NCBI RefSeq assembly: GCF_002261185.1
Contig: NZ_NEVQ01000020.1
Span: 62,001-126,000, forward strand
Source of the DNA: Bordetella genomosp. 4
GTDB taxonomy: Bacteria; Pseudomonadota; Gammaproteobacteria; Burkholderiales; Burkholderiaceae_B
Reading direction: 5' to 3'
DNA: 64,000 nucleotides
Position numbers and translations under genes: made by a program. Positions 26,454-34,458 of this stretch are shown here, piece by piece. A model generated the notes under the pieces. The model made no database searches and was not told the DNA's origin. It was given only the letters and a program-made list of their open reading frames with translations. Positions within the stretch are counted from its first letter, which is position 1. The number at the start of each line of letters is the position of its first letter.

Positions 26454-27611
26454 TTAATCCAGTCCGAGCTTGGCATTGATCTGCTCCAGCGTCGCTGCGG
26501 CGTGCTTCAGCGCTTGAGTCAGTGCCTCTCTAGTACTGTCGTTCTGCTTTTGCTGATAAGCGCTCAGCTGCGAATCGACTGCCGTGAATGCGCTATCGAC
26601 CTGTTCCTGCAGCGCCGCATCCGCTTTGGTCACCAGCGGTGAAAGCAACTGTGCGATCCCTTTGGCGCCCGCGATACTGCCTTGCAGGTAGTTAGTGGCG
26701 ACCTCTACAGGCAAGGATTGCGCATCATTGGCGAACCGGTCGGCCGAACGCTGCATCAAACGCGATGCGCCGGTCGCCAGACGCGGCGGCTCGATGTTCA
26801 GCGCGCGCACACGCTCACGCAACGTGTCTGCATCTGCGATCAAGCGATCCACGATAGGCTGTGCTTGGTCGAGTTTGTTTGCGCGATACAGTTCCCGCTC
26901 CAAACGGAACAATCCGACAAAAGCGTTATCGTCTTCGCGCTTTTCGAGATATTCCGGACGCACGTTCAAACGCGCATCCAGATCGGAGAACAGATCCGAC
27001 ATAGGCTCCAGCCTCGCGTAGGCTTGATGAGCCTGCAAGTACGCTTGGCGAGCTTGGTCCAGATCGCCTGCCTTGACCGCTGCGTCCAGTGCTTTCAGCG
27101 CCTTTTGCAAGGCGGCGGCCTGGGTCAACAAGGTCACACGGTATTCAGCCAGCGGGCCGATATAGGCAACCATAGATGGCTTCGCAGCCTCGGCGTCAGA
27201 GGCGGCGGACGGCGTCACCGTCAACGTGCCGCGCGGATTGCTCAGCAGGCCGCAGGTAATCTCGAATTTGCCCGGCTGCAGCTTGACCTTCATCGTTTGC
27301 GAGAAACCGGGCGCGATGTTCTCGCGCTCCTCGACCACCATGACGCCGTCGAGGATTTCCCATTCCAGGATCCGCTTCGAAGCGTTCGTGATCACGAACG
27401 TGGTCCGGCCGGCCGGTACCGTAATATCGTTGGGCTCACAAACATCATCATGGATAGTGACCTTGATGGCGTTTGCATCAACCTGCGTCGCGGGGCGTTT
27501 TGCCGTCGAGGCCCACCAGAACGTGGCCAGCCCGGCCACCGCCAGCACAGCAGACGCCAGAACGGCGACCCATATCAGAGGGGAGCGTTTTTTTTGTGGT
27601 GAAGATGACAT
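26454..27611 (-). CDS. efeO: EfeO: cupredoxin plus imelysin-domain iron-uptake protein
   Basis: A 385-residue protein with an N-terminal membrane anchor/signal (residues 11-33), a cupredoxin-like domain (about 48-133, with VCEPNDITVPAG, the EWEILDGVMVVEERENIAPG stretch and EITCGLLSNPRG; Cys58 and Cys120 are the candidate metal ligands), and an M75 imelysin domain (about 148-383). At the HxxE position the sequence is GLFRLERELY, with Phe235 where the His would be, so that metal site is probably lost. It lies 24 bases after efeU. Known role: periplasmic iron binding and transfer to the EfeU permease. Confidence 0.93.
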   Translation of the reverse strand: MSSSPQKKRSPLIWVAVLASAVLAVAGLATFWWASTAKRPATQVDANAIKVTIHDDVCEPNDITVPAGRTTFVITNASKRILEWEILDGVMVVEERENIAPGFSQTMKVKLQPGKFEITCGLLSNPRGTLTVTPSAASDAEAAKPSMVAYIGPLAEYRVTLLTQAAALQKALKALDAAVKAGDLDQARQAYLQAHQAYARLEPMSDLFSDLDARLNVRPEYLEKREDDNAFVGLFRLERELYRANKLDQAQPIVDRLIADADTLRERVRALNIEPPRLATGASRLMQRSADRFANDAQSLPVEVATNYLQGSIAGAKGIAQLLSPLVTKADAALQEQVDSAFTAVDSQLSAYQQKQNDSTREALTQALKHAAATLEQINAKLGLD

Positions 27612-27635
27612 CGTGAATAAGGTGCTAGCCCAGAA

Positions 27636-28469
27636 TCAAGAAGAAGTTTTCGGCTGAGAAAAGACTTGAGGTCTAGGCCGCAGAAAGAAATAAAGACTCA
27701 CCGCCAGGAAAACGAGATACACAACGATCTCGCCTGTCACCGGCGCGGATTGATAGCCGAACATGCCCGAGAGCACTGCGCCGACAGGACTGTCCATCGG
27801 CAGGACATGGTCGATGTCAAACACGACATTCTGGAAATGATTCCACACGCCTGCCTCGTGGAGCTTGCGCAGCACGCCGGCCAATAGGCCCGCGGAGACC
27901 AGCAGAATGAACACACCCGTGATGCGGAAAAACCGGCGCAAGTTCAAACGCAAGCCGCCGCTGTAAATGCCATAGCCGATCACAACTGCGCAGAGCAATC
28001 CCAACACCGCTCCTAATGGTGCATGCCAACCAGCGCTCTGCTGAAAAATCGCCAACAGGAAAAATACTGACTCCAGCCCCTCGCGAGCCACGGCAAGAAA
28101 CACCACGCCGATCAGCGCCCACTCACGACGCTTGCCGCCTGCAAGTGCCGAACGCACAGACTCTTGCAAATCACCCTGCACCGAAGGTCCCGCTTTGCGC
28201 ATCCAGAACACCATGGACGTCAGCATCACGACGGCGATCAAACCGACCACACCCTCGAAGAACTCTTGCTCTTTTTGAGGGAACTCGGCCATCGCGACTT
28301 GCAGTCCTGCGCCGACAAAAAAAGAAAGGGCAACTGCCAACAGCACGCCGATCACGACGCCGGGCATCATCGACGAAGAACCGCTGCGTTTAAGGTAGCT
28401 GGCGACAATGCCAACAATCAGCGCGGCCTCGATCCCTTCCCGAAGCATGATCAGAAATGGCACTAACAT
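27636..28469 (-). CDS. efeU: EfeU ferrous iron permease (FTR1 family)
   Basis: A 277-residue integral membrane protein with seven hydrophobic segments. The two REXXE iron motifs of the Ftr1/EfeU family are visible: LREGIEAAL near residue 10 and AREGLESVFF near residue 130. It imports iron at low pH or under low oxygen together with EfeO and EfeB. The ATG at 28469 has GGACGG upstream; an in-frame TTG two codons earlier is possible. It is the first gene of efeUOB-efeM. A tract GAATGAGAATAAG at 28489-28501 is faintly Fur-like, but the match is poor. Confidence 0.94.
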   Translation of the reverse strand: MLVPFLIMLREGIEAALIVGIVASYLKRSGSSSMMPGVVIGVLLAVALSFFVGAGLQVAMAEFPQKEQEFFEGVVGLIAVVMLTSMVFWMRKAGPSVQGDLQESVRSALAGGKRREWALIGVVFLAVAREGLESVFFLLAIFQQSAGWHAPLGAVLGLLCAVVIGYGIYSGGLRLNLRRFFRITGVFILLVSAGLLAGVLRKLHEAGVWNHFQNVVFDIDHVLPMDSPVGAVLSGMFGYQSAPVTGEIVVYLVFLAVSLYFFLRPRPQVFSQPKTSS

Positions 28470-28774
28470 TAACAACCGTCCAAGAGCAGAATGAGAATAA
28501 GAAGCTATTGATTTTACAAACCAAAGCGCGAAGCATATACGAAGTCCACAGCCCTGTTAGGGCTGCTTAAATGATTCAGGACCACGTAAGTAAAAAGCCC
28601 TTCTAATGAAGGGTTAAGAGAGAAAATTTCGCCGTATTTTTTCGAGTTTTTCGGTGGCGATTTTGGTGCTGGATGCAGCCTCGATATCTGCGCTCATACA
28701 GAGTGTATAGGGCCGCCGACTCCACGAAATCGGCAGCCGATGAGCTCAAAGCAAACTGCGTAAATCTTTTTAGA
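28470..28774. other. 305-base gap with two hairpins, no gene seen
   Basis: Between efeU and the LprI-like gene, both on the minus strand. It holds a hairpin CAGCCCT-GTT-AGGGCTG at 28549-28565 and the terminator at 28592-28615. I see no credible reading frame. A small RNA or the efeU leader could lie here. Confidence 0.4.
28592..28615 (-). terminator. Rho-independent terminator
   Basis: On the minus strand, AACCCTTC-ATTA-GAAGGGC is followed by TTTTT. It is oriented to end transcription coming from the LprI-like gene, about 160 bases beyond its stop. Confidence 0.75.
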
Positions 28775-29185
28775 TTACGGTTTGGTAATGGGACATGAAA
28801 CGTCGCCTTCCGGACACACTAAATAGCCCCTCAGTTGTTTTGTACGATCTCGTGTCAATGTAGTTAAGCAAGCCGACAAAGCCATTGAATAAGCAGAGCC
28901 TCCGCCGGCATCAGCTGTGACGAAATCGCACTCGGCGTCGCGAAACTTGATCCACTCTCGTTGAGCAGCGACCAGCTTTTTGTGCTGGCCATCATCGCCC
29001 TTCACGCGCGCAGCCGCCTCCTTGTAGGCGGCGTTCAGATCAGCATCGGCCTTTTTGTAAGCTTTTCCTACACATTCGTTGATATCCGCTTGAGTGGCTG
29101 CATCGGCGCAGGGATCGGATTGCGCACATGCCATGCCGTGAAAGGCCAGCAGGGGAAAGGCCAAGAGCATTAATTGTCGACGCAT
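28775..29185 (-). CDS. LprI/DUF1311-family periplasmic protein
   Basis: A 136-residue secreted protein: signal peptide MRRQLMLLAFPLLAFHGMACA, then the DUF1311 / lysozyme-inhibitor LprI N-terminal pattern CADAATQADINECVGKAYKK with the repeated alpha-helical segment DADLNAAYKEAAAR and QREWIKFRDAEC. Four or more cysteines suggest disulfides. Some family members inhibit lysozyme; most are uncharacterised. The Met at 29185 was chosen because the longer frame adds 44 residues without a secretion signal. It stands alone between efeU and a divergent glycine-zipper gene. Confidence 0.8.
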   Translation of the reverse strand: MRRQLMLLAFPLLAFHGMACAQSDPCADAATQADINECVGKAYKKADADLNAAYKEAAARVKGDDGQHKKLVAAQREWIKFRDAECDFVTADAGGGSAYSMALSACLTTLTRDRTKQLRGYLVCPEGDVSCPITKP

Positions 29186-29417
29186 GAGAGGACGGCTCCG
29201 TTGGGGGTCGGGATTTACAGATTCTATTACTGACGAACGACACTGCCTGCTTTTTCGCCGAGAAAGCGACTGAAACAGCTTATACACACCGTAGCCCGGC
29301 CTGTGCGACTGATACAAGCCTGAGATGCTAACTTCACCCTAGACGAGTGACTTATCGTCCTACTCGATACGACATGCTGGCTGCATCGCAGGGACAGCCG
29401 ACATAGGAGAACAAGAT

Positions 29418-29759
29418 ATGACCATGACTAAACGACTGATTCAAACCATGCTCGCCGGTGTGCTGGCATTGGGCGTCAGCACGACAGCACTGGCTGACAA
29501 ACAAACCCGTAACGCAATCATCGGTGCGGGTCTGGGCGGCGTAGCGGGCGCATTGCTGTCAGAGGGTGATCCCCTGTATACGCTTGGCGGCGCAGCTGCC
29601 GGCGGTGTGTTGGGACATGTGATCACCGACGATGACCGTGGCGGCCGTCGCCATCACTGGGACCGGGATCGAGGCCACCGTGACTCTTATCGGCGCGCCA
29701 ATTACCGCGATCATGACAGGCATCGTGGCGACAAGCACTGGAAGCGCCATCGCGATTGA
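29418..29759 (+). CDS. Glycine-zipper small envelope protein
   Basis: A 113-residue protein: signal peptide (residues 1-26, ending TTALA), then a glycine-zipper membrane-like segment (NAIIGAGLGGVAGALL and GGAAAGGVLGHVI), then a highly charged His/Arg/Asp tail (DRGHRDSYRRANYRDHDRHR). Glycine-zipper proteins sit in the outer membrane or periplasm and are often stress-linked; the histidine-rich tail could bind metal. Shine-Dalgarno AGGAGA lies 8 bases before the ATG. A strong terminator follows, so it is monocistronic. Confidence 0.85.
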   Translation: MTMTKRLIQTMLAGVLALGVSTTALADKQTRNAIIGAGLGGVAGALLSEGDPLYTLGGAAAGGVLGHVITDDDRGGRRHHWDRDRGHRDSYRRANYRDHDRHRGDKHWKRHRD

Positions 29760-29813
29760 GTACATCGCGATGACGGCGACACGGGCCCGTTGATTTAAAC
29801 GAACCGCCAGCAG

Positions 29814-29860
29814 CCCCCAGCACGTTGGACATCCCTCCAACCGCTGGGGGTTCGTTTTTT
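29814..29860 (+). terminator. Strong rho-independent terminator
   Basis: CCCCCAGC (29814-29821) pairs with GCTGGGGG (29843-29850); inside, GTTGGA pairs with TCCAAC. TTCGTTTTTT follows directly. It ends the glycine-zipper transcript and insulates the next gene. Confidence 0.9.
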
Positions 29861-29894
29861 GGCTGAAAAAATATCGTTACACCAGGGGTATGGT

Positions 29895-29920
29895 GGAACT
29901 GTAAGCAAGACAGCGTTACC
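29895..29920 (+). promoter_or_regulatory. Candidate ECF-type promoter GGAAC-N15-GTTACC
   Basis: GGAAC at 29895-29899 and GTTACC at 29915-29920, some 75 bases before the deubiquitinase-like ATG and just after a strong terminator, where the gene must have its own promoter. It is similar in build to 9883-9908 before the ankyrin gene. Confidence 0.35.
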
Positions 29921-29995
29921 AACGTGGGATGTCCATGTGGGTACACCTCCCGCGCCACCAACCGGCATCGCCGTTGTTCCGACACGCAAACCATC

Positions 29996-31381
29996 ATGAC
30001 CCCCACCAGTTTCCACCGTCACACCATTCCCCTAGACAGCTTCCGCGCCCTCGCCGACGCGGGTCACCAAATCGAAATTTGTGACATTGACGGCGATCCT
30101 GCATTGCGAGCAGCGCAGTTCACGCTGAATGACAGAATTCTTTACGCATTTAGCTACGTTCCCGTCCTGAAATACTGGGAACCGGTAGTGACGTTCACCC
30201 GGGACCTCGAGATGAAAAATGCTCAGGTCCTAGGCTTATTTATTCATTCATTATCGACACACTACGGTTCGGCGAAAGCAGAGGTTGCAATTCGCGATCT
30301 GGATCTGACGGGTGCCACCCCGCTGCAAAGCAGCACTATCGAACGTCTCATTGAGATAGCCAGGCCCGGCCTTTGCGGTTTTCACAATCTGGGGCATACC
30401 TGCTATGCCAATACAGCGTTGAAATTTTTGATCGGTTCCATTGGCAAAAAGCGACTCATTGCGCATCTGGAACATATCGCGCAAAACGCGTCCGACCAGA
30501 GCAAACAGGAATGTGCAAATGCATTCATTGATTTGATCAAAGCCGCCTGCAATAGCGAAAAGCCCTTGGATCGAGAACTGCGGGATTTCTTTAGCAGCTT
30601 GCAGAAGCAAGAAAATTTTTGCGCCAATTCGAATCACTCAAGCTTCACAATCGTAGGCCGTCAGCATGATGCGCAGGAGTTTCTGCTGCTACTTTCCGAT
30701 TGCTTTGATCTCGACGATCTCAATACCAACGTCTTGCAGATACAGTCGACTCTTGTCAATGACGAAGAAAAACGCGAACCTAAAATCGCTGGCGCGGCTT
30801 ATTGCCAGAATGTCAACCTAACGAGACCTGAGCATGCGGACTTCGATCTGCAGAAAATCGTAGAAACGCTCACTGCGACGGAGGCTGATATCAGCGTCAG
30901 ATGGAATGACAACGACAGCCAGGACACAAAGGTTAAACGCATTTACCAGTGGATTACGCCAGACGTCCACAAGGTTGACCGATTCAACCTGCATATCAAT
31001 GCCATGGACTATAGCGCCGGCCTGGCGCGTTTCGTCCTGAATACAGACCTGACAAAAGGGGTAAGCATCCCCGTCATTGACCAAAAAACAGGCGCCGAGT
31101 GGTTGCTCGCCCTGGAGCCGAGGGACATCATCATCCACAGGGGCGGTGCCGTCGGCACCTCTGACAGCGCGGGCCACTATTACATGTACAGTCGGCATGG
31201 AGGTGGCTCGTGGACACTGCACGATGATGCCACCGTGGAAGGCGGAAAAAAAATTAGGTCAGATGAACAAGCCAAAATGATCAGTTTCGCGGTCACTGGC
31301 AGAGAGCGTGTTTGTCCCCCGCTCCAGGCCGCCAGCGACGTCAACTTTGGTATGCCGGAGAAATTCCTGCCGCGCGCCTGA
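29996..31381 (+). CDS. USP-type (peptidase C19) ubiquitin hydrolase-like protein, putative effector
   Basis: A 461-residue protein with the three hallmark regions of eukaryotic ubiquitin-specific proteases. The Cys box is GLCGFHNLGHTCYANTALKF (Asn131 for the oxyanion hole, nucleophile Cys136); the QQD-type box is GRQHDAQEFLLLLSD (residues 221-235); the His box is SAGHYYMYSRHGG then SWTLHDDATV (His394, and Asp410/Asp411 as third catalytic residue). Known: USPs cleave ubiquitin or ubiquitin-like modifiers. The zinc-finger CxxC pairs of many USPs are absent. No signal peptide or membrane segment is seen. GC is low (27 of 60 bases in 30601-30660). An in-frame GTG at 29924 could extend the N-terminus by 24 residues; neither start has a good Shine-Dalgarno. 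Bacteria lack ubiquitin, so a host target is inferred. Confidence 0.85.
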   Translation: MTPTSFHRHTIPLDSFRALADAGHQIEICDIDGDPALRAAQFTLNDRILYAFSYVPVLKYWEPVVTFTRDLEMKNAQVLGLFIHSLSTHYGSAKAEVAIRDLDLTGATPLQSSTIERLIEIARPGLCGFHNLGHTCYANTALKFLIGSIGKKRLIAHLEHIAQNASDQSKQECANAFIDLIKAACNSEKPLDRELRDFFSSLQKQENFCANSNHSSFTIVGRQHDAQEFLLLLSDCFDLDDLNTNVLQIQSTLVNDEEKREPKIAGAAYCQNVNLTRPEHADFDLQKIVETLTATEADISVRWNDNDSQDTKVKRIYQWITPDVHKVDRFNLHINAMDYSAGLARFVLNTDLTKGVSIPVIDQKTGAEWLLALEPRDIIIHRGGAVGTSDSAGHYYMYSRHGGGSWTLHDDATVEGGKKIRSDEQAKMISFAVTGRERVCPPLQAASDVNFGMPEKFLPRA

Positions 31382-31464
31382 AATCGCAGATAGGAAAAAC
31401 GGCGAGATCCTCTGTGCTCGTGCCGGTCAATCGCTTCGCCATTACGACTCGGCATCAGGGGGGG

Positions 31465-31500
31465 TGTAAATCGGCGCATCAAACGATGCGCCGATTTACA
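31465..31500. terminator. Perfect 16-bp hairpin between convergent genes
   Basis: TGTAAATCGGCGCATC and its exact reverse complement flank a four-base AAAC loop. It lies between the deubiquitinase-like gene and the convergent amidohydrolase gene. There is no T-tract outside the stem, so it may be an unusual bidirectional terminator. Confidence 0.55.
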
Positions 31501-31508
31501 TGTAGCGA

Positions 31509-32393
31509 TCAAGACGTGAACCCATATAGTCGACAGGGATTGTCAACCAGAACCCGCCGCACGACGGCTTCCGTTCCACACCATTGATATAGCACCTCAA
31601 TCAAACTCGCATCATTGACGCTATTCAAGGGCTGGGTCGTATGCGGCCAATCACTGCCCCAGACCAGTCGTTCTGGCGCAGCGCTGACCAGCGCGCGCCC
31701 CAGCGGCAACGTGTCCGCGTAATCAGGCTCGCCCACCACTGACCGCATATATGCGCCCGATAACTTGACCCAGGTATTGCCCCGGTCCAGCAAGCGGCGC
31801 AGGACGGCGTACGCCTCGGCCTGCTCGCCCTCGCCGGGCGGGATTCGCGCCATATGGTCTATCACCAACGGCACAGGCAATTCGAACAAAACCGGCGCCA
31901 ACGCAATAAGCTGCTCAGGATGCACAAAGATCTGTATGTGCCATCCGAGCCTAGCGATTTTGCGTGCCAGTGTGGTCACCATATCAACCGTTGTCTCTCC
32001 CCATGACTGAGGTGTCACAAAGTTGACCCGCAGACCACAAACACCGCTCGCAGCCAGTTGATCGAGTGCCTCAGGCGGCACGCTGGCATCGACCACAGCA
32101 ACACCACGGGCACTGTCACCCAACTGCGACAAAGCATCTAGGGTGCAGGCATTATCGGTGCCGTACGTCGACGGCGTGACGACAACCGTGCGCGATGTGC
32201 CTAGCCTCTGCTGCAATTTCCGATACGCGCTCACTTGCGCCACAGGAGGCGTACGCGTCCAATGCGGCGACGGTGAAAACCGTGGATCGAAGATATGCAT
32301 GTGGCTGTCACACGCTCCCGCCGGCAACACGTGCGCAGGCGGATTCACGCCGAGGGAGTGAGGAACTGCTATGTCAGGACGGGACATGTTCAT
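31509..32393 (-). CDS. Amidohydrolase-family lactonase (PDC/galactarolactone hydrolase-like)
   Basis: A 294-residue TIM-barrel metal-dependent hydrolase of the amidohydrolase_2 family. The N-terminal metal motif is CDSHMHIFDPRF (about residues 28-39), VIDHMAR is at mid-barrel, and the catalytic Asp is in LVWGSDWPHTTQP. The HWTRTPPVAQVSAYRKLQQRLG region resembles 2-pyrone-4,6-dicarboxylate lactonase and D-galactarolactone isomerase. It is 18 bases after a Bug receptor gene, so it probably acts on the carboxylate that receptor captures. A hairpin follows its end. Confidence 0.85.
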   Translation of the reverse strand: MNMSRPDIAVPHSLGVNPPAHVLPAGACDSHMHIFDPRFSPSPHWTRTPPVAQVSAYRKLQQRLGTSRTVVVTPSTYGTDNACTLDALSQLGDSARGVAVVDASVPPEALDQLAASGVCGLRVNFVTPQSWGETTVDMVTTLARKIARLGWHIQIFVHPEQLIALAPVLFELPVPLVIDHMARIPPGEGEQAEAYAVLRRLLDRGNTWVKLSGAYMRSVVGEPDYADTLPLGRALVSAAPERLVWGSDWPHTTQPLNSVNDASLIEVLYQWCGTEAVVRRVLVDNPCRLYGFTS

Positions 32394-32411
32394 CGCAAAC
32401 CGATATTGATG

Positions 32412-33368
32412 TCATTGCTTTGTGAGATTGGATTTGCTCACAACACCGGCCCATTTGGCAAACTCCTTGTCGAGGAATTGCTTGAAATCCGCTGGGCCCG
32501 CAGCCACGATATCCGCGCCCAGAGAGTCGAATTTCTCTTTGACGCTAGGCTCCTTCAACACTTCGCGAATCGTTGTCTGCAGTTTGTCGACGATGTCCGC
32601 GGGCGTGCCCTTCGGCACAAACATACCGTTCCACTCGTAGACCTGATAGTCCGTCAATCCCGACTCGGCAACGGTCGGAACGTCCGGCAGCAGCGCACTG
32701 CGTTTAGGAGAGGTAATTGCCAAGACTTTGACCTGTCCGCTCTGGAACAACGGCAGCGAGGACGAAATGTTCGTAAACATCATATCCACCTGTCCACCAA
32801 CCGTGGCCATGATGGCTGGGCCGCCGCTCTTATAAGGCACGTGCAACATGTTCAACTCACGGCCCTGCCGGAACAACTCGCCCGCCATGAACTGCACCGT
32901 TCCCGTGCCGCCCGAGGCGAACGTCAATTGTCCAGGTTTCGCTTTTGCCGTTTCCACCACATCGTTCAAGTTGTTCAATGCGGACGACTTGGGCACTACC
33001 AGGATATTGGGCGTGACCGATACCATCGTCAGCGGCATCAGATCGGCTGCGGGGTCGAAATTCATTTTGTGCAACGCCGGATTGATCGACAACGGTGTCG
33101 CGTCGTAGAGCACGGTGTAGCCGTCCGCCTTTGCCCGGGCGACATAGGCCTCGCCTATCATGCCGCTCGCACCGGACTTGTTCTCGACGATGACGCTCTG
33201 ATTCAGCTTTTTCCCCAGATTCAGCGCGATAACGCGAGCCAATGCGTCAGCCGTTCCGCCGGGCGCATACGGCACCACCAGGGTAATAGGCTGGTCGGGA
33301 TAGGCAGTTGCGGCCCAGGTGGGGATGGCCAAGACGGCCAGGGCAAAGGCGCCAATGGATCTTTTCAT
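32412..33368 (-). CDS. Bug-family tripartite tricarboxylate transporter receptor (second)
   Basis: A 318-residue periplasmic receptor: signal peptide (residues 1-19, ending TWAATA), then TAYPDQPITLVVPYAPGGTADALAR, ENKSGASGMIGEAYVARAKADGY and LHVPYKSGGPA, all family landmarks. It is upstream of the amidohydrolase gene in the same transcription unit (18-base gap), suggesting a lactone or aromatic-derived dicarboxylate as ligand. No TctAB subunits are nearby. The 198 bases between it and the next gene upstream contain a palindrome ACAACGTTGT (33449-33458), a possible operator. Confidence 0.92.
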   Translation of the reverse strand: MKRSIGAFALAVLAIPTWAATAYPDQPITLVVPYAPGGTADALARVIALNLGKKLNQSVIVENKSGASGMIGEAYVARAKADGYTVLYDATPLSINPALHKMNFDPAADLMPLTMVSVTPNILVVPKSSALNNLNDVVETAKAKPGQLTFASGGTGTVQFMAGELFRQGRELNMLHVPYKSGGPAIMATVGGQVDMMFTNISSSLPLFQSGQVKVLAITSPKRSALLPDVPTVAESGLTDYQVYEWNGMFVPKGTPADIVDKLQTTIREVLKEPSVKEKFDSLGADIVAAGPADFKQFLDKEFAKWAGVVSKSNLTKQ

Positions 33369-33448
33369 TCATGTCTCCCAGGATCGTTATGTGCGCTGCC
33401 GACTGACGTCTGCAGGCTGGCGTATTGTGGGATGGCGTTTCATTTAAT

Positions 33449-33458
33449 ACAACGTTGT
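33449..33458. promoter_or_regulatory. Palindrome ACAACGTTGT upstream of Bug receptor
   Basis: A perfect 10-base palindrome 81 bases upstream of the receptor start. It may be an operator; short palindromes also occur by chance. Confidence 0.25.
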
Positions 33459-33566
33459 CGCACCATACGCAACATGTTCTATATGATGAAATGGGGCATG
33501 AAGGGACTGCCAGGCCCGCCCCCAGGCGGGCGCGCCATGAGCCGAGGTCCGGCACCGTTGTTCTGC

Positions 33567-34382
33567 TCAGCGAAAAGTGTCTTTCAAGAAAGTCACAAGC
33601 TGCGCCGTCACAGTGCGCGGCTGCTCCAGACTGGGCAGATGCGCAGCGCCAGCTATCTCGCAGGCCTTGCCGTTTGGAATCGTCTGCGCGATCCAACGCG
33701 ATCGTTCTTGGATATGCGGAAAGTCCAGATCGCCCCACATGACAAGCGTTGGTGCGTGAATTTCCGCGAGCCGATCAAATGCCGAAGCGACATCGAGGTT
33801 TTCGCCTACCGCCGCAGCCTGCTCTGCCGCACGATTCATTTCCAAAAAAAGCTCGCGAGCCTGCCCTTGAACGCGCCCCTCAGTAGCGAGAGGTCCGTCC
33901 AACCAGAGGCGCGCTTTGATGGCATGCGCCAGGTCGAAGTCTCCGGCCTTTTCGGCGTTCCTCTGTAGGCTCATCAGGTGGTGAATCTCCGGCGTATATA
34001 CGGGCTCTTTTGACCCGCTTATGCTGGGAGCGATCAGTACGAGGCCGGCGATACGCGAGGGATGCTGTAAGGCAGCATCGATTGCAATTTTTCCGCCTTG
34101 TGAGCAGCCAACCAGGATCGCGGGCTGATCGCCGGACACGTGTTCAAGGACTGCCATCAAGTCGGCGACGAGAGAATAGCTTTCTGTCTCGGATCTCGTT
34201 TCGCCGTAGCCGCGCCGATCATAAGCGACAGCCATGCCGTTTTCGCCCACGCTATCCAATTGATCCGACCACATCCGATGGTCGCTGACGCTGGCATGCA
34301 AAAAGACAACCGGGCGCCCTTGGCCAACGATGTATGTGGAGAGCTCTGCTTGTCCCGAGGTGACGAATTCGTGGGAATGCAT
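33567..34382 (-). CDS. Alpha/beta hydrolase (3-oxoadipate enol-lactonase-like)
   Basis: A 271-residue alpha/beta hydrolase. The oxyanion segment is VVFLHASVSDHRMW, the nucleophile elbow is VGCSQGGKIA (Ser in GCSQGG), the acid is in MWGDLDFPH and the base is the His in GAAHLPSLEQP, so the triad is complete. The Met at 34382, with GGGAAA upstream, was preferred to one 10 codons earlier. It follows the VOC gene by 76 bases on the same strand and is separated from the Bug receptor unit by 198 bases. Enol-lactonases and esterases share this layout; the substrate is unknown. Confidence 0.85.
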   Translation of the reverse strand: MHSHEFVTSGQAELSTYIVGQGRPVVFLHASVSDHRMWSDQLDSVGENGMAVAYDRRGYGETRSETESYSLVADLMAVLEHVSGDQPAILVGCSQGGKIAIDAALQHPSRIAGLVLIAPSISGSKEPVYTPEIHHLMSLQRNAEKAGDFDLAHAIKARLWLDGPLATEGRVQGQARELFLEMNRAAEQAAAVGENLDVASAFDRLAEIHAPTLVMWGDLDFPHIQERSRWIAQTIPNGKACEIAGAAHLPSLEQPRTVTAQLVTFLKDTFR

Positions 34383-34458
34383 AACGTGTTTCCCGGCTAC
34401 CTGCGCAGCCACCGGCTGTGAAAGAAAATATGCCCTTCAGAAAGGGACATGGGACGTC

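Noticed and set aside
28480-28505. Fur box before efeU
   Set aside because: GAATGAGAATAAG is only a partial match to the Fur consensus; not enough to call.
32295-33968. A long plus-strand open frame of over 500 codons
   Set aside because: It is antisense to the second Bug receptor and parts of the neighbouring genes, which have clear family motifs; its own translation has no recognisable domain. High GC keeps such shadow frames open.
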